Source: an uncultured Alphaproteobacteria bacterium (GTDB taxonomy: Bacteria > Pseudomonadota > Alphaproteobacteria > CASFRQ01 > SAAU01). From it: a stretch of DNA of 11,010 nucleotides. The notes below the pieces were generated by a model that ran no database searches, was not told where the DNA came from, and saw nothing but the letters and a program-made list of their open reading frames with translations. The position numbers and the translations under genes were made by a program. The stretch spans positions 1-11,010 of the forward strand of contig CASFRQ010000195.1 of NCBI GenBank assembly GCA_949296785.1, in the 5' to 3' direction. Positions 1-6,438 of the stretch are shown here, one piece after another. How positions within the stretch are numbered: position 1 is the stretch's first letter; every line of letters begins with the position of its first letter.

Positions 1-551
1 GCCTGAATTCCCGCGTTTATCATCGCCGTATTGTTTGCCGATTCTTGGTTCAGTCTGGCCTGTTCCGTTTGTAAAGCATTTTGATAGGCGGCATTTGTCG
101 TTCCCACCATTCCGCTCATCAGCTGATACGGCGTTGTATACAATCCCAACAAAGAATTTATCATAGACTGATTGCGATTATCTTCGTTCGCCATGGCCGC
201 TACTTCCAAATCCGCCAGATTCTTGGCAAACTCGTTACTGAGGGCATTGACCGTTGACCCTCGGCTCAATCCTCTTTCGGCCAGGGGGTTGATTAAATTG
301 TTTTCAAAAGAAGTATTGGCTAATTTGTTTCTTTGTGCCGTTTGCGCGCGAAAAACCTCTGAATCGTAACTTGGATTTATCAGCTGGTTCATATACTGGT
401 TTAACCCCGTTTGTGCCGTCCCGACCATATTTTTTTCAAAAGCGGACGGGTCGTAACTTGTCCCGCCTTCCCCGGTTTTTGCCGTTCCATATAGCCCGCC
501 CGTTGAATAAGTTTTATCTCCGACTTTTGCTTTCTTCGTGTCTGTACTCAT
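1..551 (-). CDS. Partial gp14-like internal virion (DNA-ejection) protein, C-terminus cut by window edge
   Basis: The reading frame opens with ATG at 551 and stays open to the left edge, giving 183 complete codons and no stop. The protein starts MSTDTKKAKVGDKTYSTGG, is rich in Asn, Gln, Ala and Thr, and becomes helical-looking. Around residues 69-120 it has a NKLANTSFENN / LAERGLSRGSTVNAL stretch of a kind seen in small structural proteins of podoviruses. Its ATG follows directly on the TAA of the GNAT-like gene (TAAATG), and GGGAGG at about 560-565 is a good Shine-Dalgarno. In T7 the gene after gp11, gp12 and gp13 is gp14, an internal core protein of about 196 aa that forms part of the ejection channel; position and size fit that role. 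I assign it by synteny and composition, not by a diagnostic motif. It could also be another tail-associated or ejection protein. Confidence 0.6.
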   Translation of the reverse strand, partial: MSTDTKKAKVGDKTYSTGGLYGTAKTGEGGTSYDPSAFEKNMVGTAQTGLNQYMNQLINPSYDSEVFRAQTAQRNKLANTSFENNLINPLAERGLSRGSTVNALSNEFAKNLADLEVAAMANEDNRNQSMINSLLGLYTTPYQLMSGMVGTTNAAYQNALQTEQARLNQESANNTAMINAGIQ

Positions 552-923
552 TTATTTTGCCTCCCATCTATTATTATTCACCTTTTTAAATCCTGCCCTT
601 GCCAAAGCAACAGCCGCCGTCTTATGCCTTGTTCTTGCGACCAAAGCGCCGAACTTCAAACGCATTTGTTTTAAGGCCTCTATCACTTGCCTGTGAAAAT
701 GCCTTTCAGCCCATCCGGCCACATTATAAACCCCTGTTTCATCTAAATATACCAAGATAGAACCAACATACTTCCCTTTTTCATATACATTGTAAAAATC
801 GTCCGTATCCGCCAAGGCGTCAAATCCGTTGACATCGTCCAACGCTTCTTTGTTCCTTTCAAAAGCTTCTTTGGCCCTCTTGCGGTCAAAAAAAGGACTT
901 TGCCTGTTAATTAAAATCATCAT
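552..923 (-). CDS. GNAT-fold phage protein in the T7 gp13 position
   Basis: This 123-aa protein looks like a small GNAT acyltransferase-type fold. A central acidic and aromatic part (about 38-70, YNVYEKGKYVGSILVY) resembles the beta-hairpin core. A C-terminal helix plus AVALARAGFKKV (about 104-115) resembles the usual GNAT ending, in which a neighbouring 'A..ALARAGF' helix packs on the acetyl-CoA side. No clear R/Q-x-x-G-x-G/A acetyl-CoA loop is visible, so catalysis is doubtful. The ATG overlaps the stop of the upstream tail-hub gene (ATGA), which suggests translational coupling; a second ATG follows immediately at 920. The T7 internal virion protein gp13 family occupies the same place between gp12 and gp14 and, as I recall, is often annotated as acetyltransferase-like. 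I infer a structural or ejection role rather than an enzyme. A true modifying enzyme remains possible. Confidence 0.6.
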   Translation of the reverse strand: MMILINRQSPFFDRKRAKEAFERNKEALDDVNGFDALADTDDFYNVYEKGKYVGSILVYLDETGVYNVAGWAERHFHRQVIEALKQMRLKFGALVARTRHKTAAVALARAGFKKVNNNRWEAK

Positions 924-2524
924 CCCACCGTCTTTGTCTTAATCTTGACACGCTTAAGCTCCACTCTCTTGATAAAAAAGCCGTCGCCTTCCTCCATCGT
1001 ATAAAACCTGAGTTGTAATTGCTTAAAGGTCAAAGGGACCACCGAATTGACCGTCACATTTCGGCTGTCCGCCTTTACCCAAAAACCGTGCTCCTCGTCG
1101 TTTTTGTCCAAGGCCCACATTCGGCGCGGGTCTGTTTCTTCCTCATCCAGCGACCAGATGAAAAAGTCGCTGTTTATTTTTTCAATTCTTTTTGTTTTTA
1201 TCTTTTTGTCATCATCATCATATTTAAAATCAATATAAAACCGATTATTGTAGGCGCCGTCTAAGGTTAAAATTAACGGCATTTTCGGAATTTTTAAATT
1301 GCTGTCAGAACCTAAATTGATAATTGAACAGGTATAATCCGCCTGCTTAAATTCGCCGCCGAAAGTTTCCCCCGCATATTGTTTATAAATCCCGTTACCC
1401 CTTGCGGCATAAATTTGTCCCGATACCAAATAAATCCCCGCGCACACCGGCATCAGACGGCACAGCCATTCTCCTTTTAAATAATCATAAATTAAAACCC
1501 GGCTTTCTTCTTCCTGTGCCGGTAACATCAGCCAGATTTCGCTTTTTCCTTCCCCCGTTAAACCGGCCACCCGTATTTTATCCAAATCGTATAAGTTTAA
1601 ATCGTCAAAATACGAAAACACCTCGTTCGCCAAACCGTTCGTCGGTCGCGTCTGTCCGACATCAATCAGATAATAGGCAAAAATATTCTTCGCTTTGCTG
1701 TCATAGTAAAATAACTTGTTGTCAAACTTAATCACCGCATTAAAGCCGCTGCACCCGCCGCCCGTTGCTCCGCCCCTGATGAAAGAGGAAGTATCCGCCG
1801 GATTTCCCGTCATATAAACAGAATAATCCTCCGTAAAGGCAATCAGTGACCCGTTGTAATACGATAACGCCGTAATATCTCTGTCAAACTCTTGATACGC
1901 CGGATTTGTTAAAACGCCGGTTGTCTGTTCGCTCCATTCAAAAATATCTTGAACTTTGCTCCAATGAACCCGGTTTTGGCTGTTCGTTACTAACCTTCCG
2001 TCATAGCTTTCCAAACACAATCCCCGGATATCCCGCCCTTCCGCATCCTTGGCGTTCAGATTTTGCACAGTCTTGTCCTTCATCCGGCAAGCCACATAAT
2101 CATCCGCCCCGTTCGTAAACACAAACCAATCATCAAACCCCTGCGCAATGGTAATGCCGTTGCAGTTTTCTTTGGCCTGTAAGCCTGATTTTAATTCCTC
2201 CGCTTCTCCCGTCATTAAATCTACCGACCATAAAACGCCTTCGGCTTCCCCGTTTTCTTTCTGCCTTGCGCCGTAAACAAAATAATAAGCGGCACCTTCC
2301 TGTACCGATTCAAAAAAGCCGTAAATCATCACATCCGGCAGGCTGAAAGCCAAAGTATCTCCCTTGACCGTACGGATACCCACATGATCACCATTCTGTG
2401 AAAACTCCAGTTCCACATTCTGACTTAACACAGCGGACATCTGTCCGGAAGACACAACCTCGCACACCGGGTTTTGTTCCCGGATTCCCCGGAATTTATC
2501 AATAAAAATATCGGTCATCGTCAT
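920..2524 (-). CDS. Tail hub/nozzle protein (T7 gp12 tail tubular B / P22 gp10 type)
   Basis: A 534-aa protein that should form the tail tube or nozzle below the portal and adaptor and hold the packaged DNA in. It opens with an extended N-terminus (MTDIFIDKFRGIREQNPV) and continues as repeated short beta-strand segments typical of the beta-propeller of this family. Residues about 187-197 (HWSKVQDIFEW) and 219-240 (ALSYYNGSLIAFTEDYSVYMTG) are characteristic: the 'seen as S..gd..W' blade followed by 'l..yng.li.ft..s.y.l.G'. The gly-rich GGATGGGCSG (251-260) also fits. It overlaps the tail-adaptor gene by 26 nt, so the two are probably coupled. Two in-frame ATGs compete, at 2524 and 2518. The AGGA at about 2529-2532 is better spaced for 2518 (MTDIF), so the protein may be two residues shorter. 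Whether it is closer to T7 gp12 or P22 gp10 needs profile searches. Confidence 0.78.
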   Translation of the reverse strand: MTMTDIFIDKFRGIREQNPVCEVVSSGQMSAVLSQNVELEFSQNGDHVGIRTVKGDTLAFSLPDVMIYGFFESVQEGAAYYFVYGARQKENGEAEGVLWSVDLMTGEAEELKSGLQAKENCNGITIAQGFDDWFVFTNGADDYVACRMKDKTVQNLNAKDAEGRDIRGLCLESYDGRLVTNSQNRVHWSKVQDIFEWSEQTTGVLTNPAYQEFDRDITALSYYNGSLIAFTEDYSVYMTGNPADTSSFIRGGATGGGCSGFNAVIKFDNKLFYYDSKAKNIFAYYLIDVGQTRPTNGLANEVFSYFDDLNLYDLDKIRVAGLTGEGKSEIWLMLPAQEEESRVLIYDYLKGEWLCRLMPVCAGIYLVSGQIYAARGNGIYKQYAGETFGGEFKQADYTCSIINLGSDSNLKIPKMPLILTLDGAYNNRFYIDFKYDDDDKKIKTKRIEKINSDFFIWSLDEEETDPRRMWALDKNDEEHGFWVKADSRNVTVNSVVPLTFKQLQLRFYTMEEGDGFFIKRVELKRVKIKTKTVG

Positions 2525-3170
2525 ATATCCTGAGAAAACTTTCGGCTCCTCCTGTTCTTAAGGAAAGGAGGGCGTTTTGGAATTGTTCTTCATACTGTGC
2601 AATATAAGGGGCGTAGTTTTCATCCTGGTTGTCCGCTATCATATAGCACATCGCTTTGTTTTTTAACGCGTTCAAATATGCCTCTTCCAAAGAAGCAGGA
2701 ACATTCAGAACATCATCTTCAAATTCAAAATTCGCTTTTTCCGTTCCGTCCGCCGAAACAGCTTTATTCCAAGTGTCATACAGAATAAACAATTCTTCAC
2801 TTTTTTCCGGTAACGGAGAAATGTTAAAAGACAATTCTCCTCCGGATGAAACCCAATATCCTGTGGGGGTTCCCTTGGACAAAACTGGTAAGAGGGGCGC
2901 TTCAACCCTTTCAACCTCTTTCCCTTCTTTTGTCATCACTTTTAATATCGTTCCGGAAGGGCATAAAACAGACCCTTGTCCCGGCTGAAAAATCAAACTT
3001 GTCTTTCTTTTTTTGAAATCAAAGTCATACGCCCCCCAAATCGCCGCGTGCGCCTGTTGCACCGCCTGAATTAAATCCAAAGGAATATCCGAAAAATTGG
3101 CAATATCTTTTTCCGAAATACTCCAGCGCATATAGGGCATTTCTTTCAAAAGCGTAAAAAAATTTTTCAT
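2499..3170 (-). CDS. Head-tail adaptor (T7 gp11 tail tubular A / P22 gp4 type)
   Basis: A 223-aa protein, close to the roughly 170-200 aa of podoviral adaptors that form the ring between portal and tail hub. The N-terminus has the LPLDLIQAVQQAHAAIWGAYDF-like helix that follows the strand/loop start in this family (DIPLDLIQAVQQA at about 27-39). The C-terminal half carries a long helical stretch (about 158-205, SLEEAYLNALKNKAMCYMIADN...QYEEQFQNALLSL) like the helical core of gp4/gp11 proteins. The order adaptor then hub, with a 26-nt overlap, matches T7 genes 11-12. The ATG at 3170 has GGAG five bases upstream, and that site directly abuts the U-tract of an intrinsic terminator. No promoter fits between the TA1 antitoxin stop and this gene. 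Assignment rests on size, helix pattern and position. Confidence 0.68.
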   Translation of the reverse strand: MKNFFTLLKEMPYMRWSISEKDIANFSDIPLDLIQAVQQAHAAIWGAYDFDFKKRKTSLIFQPGQGSVLCPSGTILKVMTKEGKEVERVEAPLLPVLSKGTPTGYWVSSGGELSFNISPLPEKSEELFILYDTWNKAVSADGTEKANFEFEDDVLNVPASLEEAYLNALKNKAMCYMIADNQDENYAPYIAQYEEQFQNALLSLRTGGAESFLRIYDDDRYFY

Positions 3171-3186
3171 AATAACTCCATATTAT

Positions 3187-3219
3187 AAAAAAAAGAAAGC
3201 CCCGCTTTTAGAGGCTTTC
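3187..3219 (-). terminator. Intrinsic terminator behind the TA1 cassette
   Basis: On the minus strand the arms GAAAGCC (3213-3219) and GGCTTTC (3195-3201) form a 7-bp stem that extends by a wobble and a G-C pair, with a short A-rich loop, followed by eight U (3187-3194). It lies 33 nt behind the antitoxin stop and only about 8 nt ahead of the Shine-Dalgarno of the tail-adaptor gene. It would therefore end TA1 transcription, but it also stands in the path of late transcripts. Confidence 0.82.
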
Positions 3220-3251
3220 TCCATCTTTTCTAAAAACTATTTAATTCAAAT

Positions 3252-3620
3252 TTATATCAAGTCATCTACAGTCAGATTTAAAGCAGAGGCAATCGCTTTG
3301 ATTGTTTTAATGCTTCCGCAGGTCGCCCCGCTTTCAAGTTTTTTAATCATTACCACGGATAAATCGGCTTTTTCCGCCAATTCGGCTTGCGTTAATCCTC
3401 TGTATTCTCTAAAGGTTTTAATCGCGTTTTCTCCGTCAAGTAAAGCGTCAACAACACTTGCCGGGAAATACTCTCCCTTTCCTCGGTCAATACGGGCTTT
3501 TATTTCGTTGCAATCGGCTATATCTTGTAATTCTTCAAGATATTTTTGTAATTTTTCCCACGCTTCAAAAGGTAACACCGCGTATTTTATACCTTTTAAT
3601 ATCATAACTTCTGCATTCAT
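3252..3620 (-). CDS. TA1 antitoxin with XRE-type DNA-binding domain
   Basis: A 122-aa antitoxin and likely autorepressor of the RelE-type toxin encoded just upstream. Residues about 13-62 (YAVLPFEAWEKLQKYLEELQDIADCNEIKARI...FPASVVDALLDGEN) match the linker/neutralisation half of a family in which a Phd/YefM-like front part is joined to an XRE helix-turn-helix. Residues 67-122 are the XRE domain: IKTFREYRGLTQAELAEKAD and the recognition-helix side LSVVMIKKLESG, then KTIKAIASALNLTVDDLI. I chose ATG 3620 because AGAGGAG lies 9 nt ahead of it. The frame also holds an upstream ATG at 3644 that overlaps the toxin end and has a weaker site. The gene starts 4 nt after the toxin stop, and toxin-first order is as in higBA-type operons. 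Cognate function is inferred from pairing. Confidence 0.85.
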   Translation of the reverse strand: MNAEVMILKGIKYAVLPFEAWEKLQKYLEELQDIADCNEIKARIDRGKGEYFPASVVDALLDGENAIKTFREYRGLTQAELAEKADLSVVMIKKLESGATCGSIKTIKAIASALNLTVDDLI

Positions 3621-3624
3621 TTTT

Positions 3625-3882
3625 TTAAACTCCTCTATAAACATCGCCCCGGTTGCCTATCTTTTCAATCTTCATTATCTCGCCTGTTTCAGTAAAGATA
3701 ACTCTGTAATTTCCGACTCTCAACCTATAATAAGGGCTGTTTGTCAGCTTCTTCACTTGGTTTTTAAGTGTACTCGGATTAGAGGCATACTGTCTTATTT
3801 TTGCTCTAATCCTTAAGGCATCTTCTTTGTTTACCTTTCTTAAAAACTTTGCGGCTTGGTCACTATATTGTATCTCTAACAT
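3625..3882 (-). CDS. TA1 toxin, RelE/ParE superfamily
   Basis: An 85-aa protein with the compact RelE/ParE fold pattern: strand 1 (MLEIQYSDQAAKFL), two basic helices (to about residue 35), then the signature YYRLRVGNYRVIFTETGEIMKIEKIGNRGDVYRGV (51-85). The basic and aromatic residues R53, R55, R60, R78 and Y82 are where family members contact the ribosome/mRNA or, for ParE, gyrase. RelE-like mRNA cleavage is the more usual outcome for the 'RLRVGxYRV...I..RGDVY' subtype, but target choice is inference. I use ATG 3882, which has GAAAGG 9 nt upstream. The frame extends to 3936, but that extension would start inside the promoter -35 box, so it is rejected. The gene is driven by the promoter at 3908-3936. 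It has no role in virion assembly and stands out as a cargo gene among structural genes. Confidence 0.88.
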   Translation of the reverse strand: MLEIQYSDQAAKFLRKVNKEDALRIRAKIRQYASNPSTLKNQVKKLTNSPYYRLRVGNYRVIFTETGEIMKIEKIGNRGDVYRGV

Positions 3883-3907
3883 CTTCAACCTTTCTTTATT
3901 ATGTCTT

Positions 3908-3936
3908 ACAATAACATATATTTTATACCTTGTCAA
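3908..3936 (-). promoter_or_regulatory. TA1 promoter (sigma70-like)
   Basis: The minus strand reads TTGACA (3931-3936), a 17-bp AT-rich spacer, then TATTGT (3908-3913). This is a perfect -35 with a 4/6 -10, about 26 nt before the toxin ATG. A start of transcription near 3900 leaves a short leader holding AATAAAGAAAGG and the toxin ribosome site. Confidence 0.75.
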
Positions 3937-3961
3937 TATAAAAAGTATAAAAATATTATAC
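3921..3961. promoter_or_regulatory. Candidate TA1 operator: three GTATAA half-sites
   Basis: GTATAA at 3945-3950 and its inverse TTATAC at 3956-3961 form a 17-bp inverted repeat with a 5-bp spacer, just upstream of the -35. A third half-site, TTATAC at 3923-3928, lies inside the promoter spacer, and TTTTATAC (3921-3928) is an exact inverse of GTATAAAA (3945-3952). The sites bracket the -35 box, where the XRE-type antitoxin or the TA complex would be expected to bind. The AT-rich background raises the chance of coincidence. Confidence 0.45.
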
Positions 3962-4054
3962 TATATCCAAGCTCCGCTTCGTACCCTTAAAAAGGCGGAA
4001 TTATTTTTTAAAGAGTTTAAGGGAATGCCTCCTTTTTTTTTGGAAAGATATCCT
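3962..4054. other. AT-rich spacer with inverted repeat and orphan ribosome-site-like motif
   Basis: This gap between the 85-aa gene and the TA1 promoter holds an 8-bp inverted repeat (CCCTTAAA at 3984-3991 and TTTAAGGG at 4016-4023, 24 nt apart). On the minus strand it also has AAAAAGGAGG (about 4029-4037) that is not followed by an ATG. The frame after it is open to a TAG at about 3962 and would read IPLNSLKNN...LRVRSGAWI, without a normal start. It may be the worn end of an older gene or a repeat element. No firm function can be given. Confidence 0.3.
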
Positions 4055-4312
4055 TTATTTTTCTTTTCCTTCAAACAGGGTAAAAACATATTCTTCCCCC
4101 TGTATGTTTTTCTCGCCTTTTCGGGCTTTTTCCTTTTCCTCTTTGTTCATTTGCTGCAAGACCTGAAATCCATTCATCAGACAAACGCCGCATCCTTTTT
4201 TCTCAACCGTCCAAAGAAAATCCTTTGTTAAAACATCTTTTTTTTCTTTAATTTTTTCCGGCTTTTTTGTCTGTCCCGTAATTTTTTCTATTGCTGAAAT
4301 TTTATTCGCCAT
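4055..4312 (-). CDS. Small charged protein of unknown function with a CxxC pair, after the capsid gene
   Basis: An 85-aa protein that I do not recognise. It is very rich in Lys and Glu, with a basic N-terminal third (KKPEKIKEKKDVLTKDF) and a central GCGVCLMNGFQVLQQM segment (40-55) in which C41 and C44 form a CxxC pair. The tail is charged. The ATG at 4312 is well supported by AAAGGAAAAGAAA directly upstream. The gene lies right behind the capsid terminator and ahead of the TA1 promoter. Small genes after the capsid gene often encode decoration, head-fibre or connector-completion proteins, but nothing here proves that. The two cysteines could bind metal or form a disulfide. The coding assignment is good because of the start context and lack of a competing frame; the function is open. 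Confidence 0.65.
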   Translation of the reverse strand: MANKISAIEKITGQTKKPEKIKEKKDVLTKDFLWTVEKKGCGVCLMNGFQVLQQMNKEEKEKARKGEKNIQGEEYVFTLFEGKEK

Positions 4313-4338
4313 TTTCTTTTCCTTTCTTTATTTTAAAG

Positions 4339-4367
4339 AAAAAGGGGGTGTTTTTATCCCCCCTTTT
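4339..4367 (-). terminator. Intrinsic terminator behind the major capsid gene
   Basis: On the minus strand AAAAGGGGG pairs with CCCCCTTTT(T) across a short A-rich loop, giving a strong stem of about 9 bp whose 3' arm merges into a U-rich tail (TTTTTCTTT). It starts about 20 nt behind the capsid stop codon. A terminator at this place parallels the T7 arrangement behind gene 10. The next gene begins 26 nt further on without a visible promoter. Confidence 0.85.
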
Positions 4368-4386
4368 CCCTCTTATTGATTGCCTT

Positions 4387-5310
4387 CTAATCTCCGGACG
4401 GCGCGGAACCGACTGTCATGACAACGCCGGCCAAAGCGTTCGGTAACACAACCTTTTTACCGTACACATACAGACCTCTGACATTATCGCCAAAGAACAT
4501 ATCGTTACGGATAACCTCCACTTTGGAAATATTCCCGGCAAAAGCAATAGCGTCGTTAATTCCCGCCATCACATTGACTTTATAACTGGTTGTCGGCAAA
4601 TTCGTACTCACCAACACATCCAACCCCGCAATAGACCCGATAGACCCTTTGCGTAACACTTTGTCCCCTTTTTCCGTTGCGTGAATAAATTCCGGGGATT
4701 TCAGCAGAATTGCTTCCACATCCGGATTTATCACCACCCACGGCAAAGAACCGTCTGCTTGGTTATCTTTGGAAATCTCATCCAAATCCGCCTGAATTGC
4801 ATTGTTATTCTTCAGGATTTTGGCCAACTCAACAAAAGTGTCATACGCGTTGTCCTTCGTCAAAGTCACATCCGCCAGCTTATTGGCTGCCGGAATATCC
4901 GCAAAAGCGCCTAAAATAAAGGTGTCCTTGACCGTATCCACGGCAATTTTCGCCCTTTTTTCAAACTTCTTTTGCAAATCTTTGATTTTGGCCTGCGCCT
5001 GCGTGACATCGGATAAAAAGAAGTTAAAGGCCTTTTGCTGGTCCAGTTTTAAGACCTGGTCCGTGGAGGATACTTTTTGCAAAGTCATCCCCGTGGACAA
5101 ATCTCCTTCTTCGTAATCAATGACATTCACATCGCCCAACTCGCCGATATGTACCGTATCGCCATAGTTTTTAATGTCCTTTTCGTAAATTTTATTGACG
5201 ATTTTCATTCCGACGCCGGACTTGTCCAGCTTTTTATTCAAAGAGGCGCTCCACACCTCCGGAATAATCTTCGGCATTTGCGTGCCGATTGTTTCCGCAT
5301 TCGTACTCAT
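4387..5310 (-). CDS. Major capsid protein (HK97-type fold)
   Basis: A 307-aa protein that builds the icosahedral head. The start (MSTNAETIGTQMPKIIPEVWSA) resembles the N-arm region of podoviral coat proteins ('P.IWs..l...l'). GDTVHIGELGDVNVIDYEEG (50-69) corresponds to the strand-rich E-loop/P-domain entry typical of this group. WVVINPDVEAILLKSPEF (191-208) and GSIAGLDVLVSTNLP (225-239) are the A-domain signatures 'vv.Np......l' and 'G.i.G..V..S.nlP' common in HK97-fold capsids. The length is within the usual 290-350 aa. It directly follows the scaffold gene (18-nt gap) with the ribosome site AAAGGAAG, and is followed by a strong terminator. No frameshift-extended minor form is visible at its 3' end. 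Confidence is high because of motifs plus the neighbouring scaffold and portal genes. Confidence 0.9.
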   Translation of the reverse strand: MSTNAETIGTQMPKIIPEVWSASLNKKLDKSGVGMKIVNKIYEKDIKNYGDTVHIGELGDVNVIDYEEGDLSTGMTLQKVSSTDQVLKLDQQKAFNFFLSDVTQAQAKIKDLQKKFEKRAKIAVDTVKDTFILGAFADIPAANKLADVTLTKDNAYDTFVELAKILKNNNAIQADLDEISKDNQADGSLPWVVINPDVEAILLKSPEFIHATEKGDKVLRKGSIGSIAGLDVLVSTNLPTTSYKVNVMAGINDAIAFAGNISKVEVIRNDMFFGDNVRGLYVYGKKVVLPNALAGVVMTVGSAPSGD

Positions 5311-5318
5311 TTTATCTT

Positions 5319-5330
5319 CCTTTCTTTATT
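5319..5330 (-). repeat. Shared 12-nt leader motif AATAAAGAAAGG (copy at the capsid gene)
   Basis: The minus-strand motif AATAAAGAAAGG lies just before the capsid ATG. It recurs exactly before the 85-aa gene (4321-4332) and before the TA1 toxin (3889-3900). It contains the AAAGG ribosome site in each case. It overlaps the end of the scaffold frame here, so it is a translation-initiation signal, not a promoter. Confidence 0.6.
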
Positions 5331-6387
5331 AAAAAATGCAATATTTCTTTTCTAACTTTCCCTCCCTTTGATATATTGCCTGCCTGTTAATCAGGTCGTA
5401 TTTGGCATCCTCCTCGTCAGGAGTTAAAGCGTCGTATTCTTCTTTGGTCAGCCATTTATTACCGTTTACATCCTCCATTGAAGATGACGGGGCCTGTAAC
5501 CTGTCTTGAAGATTTTTGTTTTCCCTCTCCAATTCTTTATTTTTTTGGAATTCTTCAAAAAAATGTTCCTTCAAATCGGAAAACATTCTGTTGAACTCTT
5601 CCACATTGAGATTGCCGCCCGTTAAGTTTAAGGCGGTCCCTAAAAAAACAGCACTCTGACGCGATGAAAGTAATTCCGGAAACTTTTCCTTAATCTCCTC
5701 AATTTTGCTTTGTATCGCGCTTTGGCGCTGTGTTTGCTGCCTTGCAAGGAGTTCTCCTTGAACTTGTCCTTTAAAGGCTTGCGTATCTTGCGCAATCTGT
5801 TCTACGACATTCGCCGGGAAAAAGCTTTTTGCTTCCATCAAAGCCGCCGTATCCATTCCCCCGGACCGTTGATACACGGCTAACGCCTGTCTTGCCGCCT
5901 GCCGACTTTCTTCGTCCATCGGCACAACATCCAAAGCCGCTACGTAATTGCGAAACTCTCTGTCTTTAATCAAAAAAGAAGCTTGTTGTTCTTCAACCGA
6001 TGAAAAACCGGCATTTTTGGCTTGCCTTAACGCTTCTTCTTTTTTTTGGTTTTCTTCTCTTTCAAAAGCATCTGTTCTTTTCTTTAAATCTGCCAGTTCC
6101 TGCGCTTTCCTGGAATGCATCTTTTCCAGCTCTTCATAGCTTTTGATGACATCCTTTAATTCTTTCCCCTTGAACTTTTCCGGAATATCTTGCGTCTCGT
6201 CCCTCTGGCTTTGTCCGTTTTCCCTTTTTCCTTCCTCATCTGACTGCCGTTCTTTTTCAAAGCCTTCCCCGGCTTCTTCCCCCCTTTCATCCGTTTGGGT
6301 TTCGTTTTGATTTACCTCTTGTTCCGGATTTTGTTCCATTTCACCTTTTTCCGGTTCAAAAGCGGTTGCTTCCAAATTATCGGTCAT
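5329..6387 (-). CDS. Scaffolding (capsid assembly) protein
   Basis: A 352-aa protein expected to act as the temporary inner scaffold of the procapsid. It has an extremely acidic and Gln-rich N-terminus (about 1-85, EPEKGEMEQNPEQEVNQNETQTDERGEEAGEG and following). Next comes a long charged helical part with coiled-coil character (about 85-130, KDVIKSYEELEKMHSRKAQELADLKKR) and a second one near 275-300 (FFEEFQKNKELERENKNLQDRLQA). The C-terminus is short and mixed-charge (WLTKEEYDALTPDEED...), as often seen where scaffold binds coat. The frame could start at 6438, but that ATG lies inside a terminator hairpin. ATG 6387 has AAGGAG 9 nt ahead and gives a sensible start (MTDNLEATAFEPEKG). Its place between portal-side genes and capsid is the standard one. 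Confidence 0.85.
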   Translation of the reverse strand: MTDNLEATAFEPEKGEMEQNPEQEVNQNETQTDERGEEAGEGFEKERQSDEEGKRENGQSQRDETQDIPEKFKGKELKDVIKSYEELEKMHSRKAQELADLKKRTDAFEREENQKKEEALRQAKNAGFSSVEEQQASFLIKDREFRNYVAALDVVPMDEESRQAARQALAVYQRSGGMDTAALMEAKSFFPANVVEQIAQDTQAFKGQVQGELLARQQTQRQSAIQSKIEEIKEKFPELLSSRQSAVFLGTALNLTGGNLNVEEFNRMFSDLKEHFFEEFQKNKELERENKNLQDRLQAPSSSMEDVNGNKWLTKEEYDALTPDEEDAKYDLINRQAIYQREGKLEKKYCIF

Positions 6388-6410
6388 TTTCTTCTCCTTT
6401 CTTGATACAT

Positions 6411-6435
6411 AAAAAACCGTCCTTAAAAGAACGGT
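6411..6435 (-). terminator. Intrinsic terminator, second of a tandem pair before the scaffold gene
   Basis: On the minus strand ACCGTTCT pairs with AGGACGGT (6416-6435) around a 4-nt loop, with one G-U wobble in RNA, and is followed by six U (6411-6416). It lies only about 23 nt ahead of the scaffold ATG, directly before its ribosome site. Confidence 0.8.
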
Positions 6436-6438
6436 CAT

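Noticed and set aside
2705..2914. 69-codon minus-strand frame inside the tail-adaptor gene
   Set aside because: Fully nested in another frame of a well-placed structural gene and without its own initiation signal.
3298..3816. 172-codon open frame on the plus strand across the TA1 genes
   Set aside because: It is antisense to two well-recognised TA genes with good ribosome sites. It has no clear start signal of its own and its translation looks like an antisense shadow.
3883..3936. N-terminal extension of the RelE-type toxin to 3936
   Set aside because: The start would fall in the -35 box of the TA1 promoter. The family begins at the MLEIQYS strand, and ATG 3882 has a ribosome site.
3827..4231. 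134-codon plus-strand frame rich in Phe and Leu that looks membrane-like
   Set aside because: Phe/Leu runs arise from reading Lys/Glu-rich minus-strand coding and A-tracts backwards. It crosses the TA1 promoter and the 85-aa gene and has no start context.
6388..6438. Upstream extension of the scaffold protein to ATG 6438
   Set aside because: The added codons lie inside a terminator hairpin and have no ribosome site, whereas ATG 6387 has AAGGAG at good spacing.
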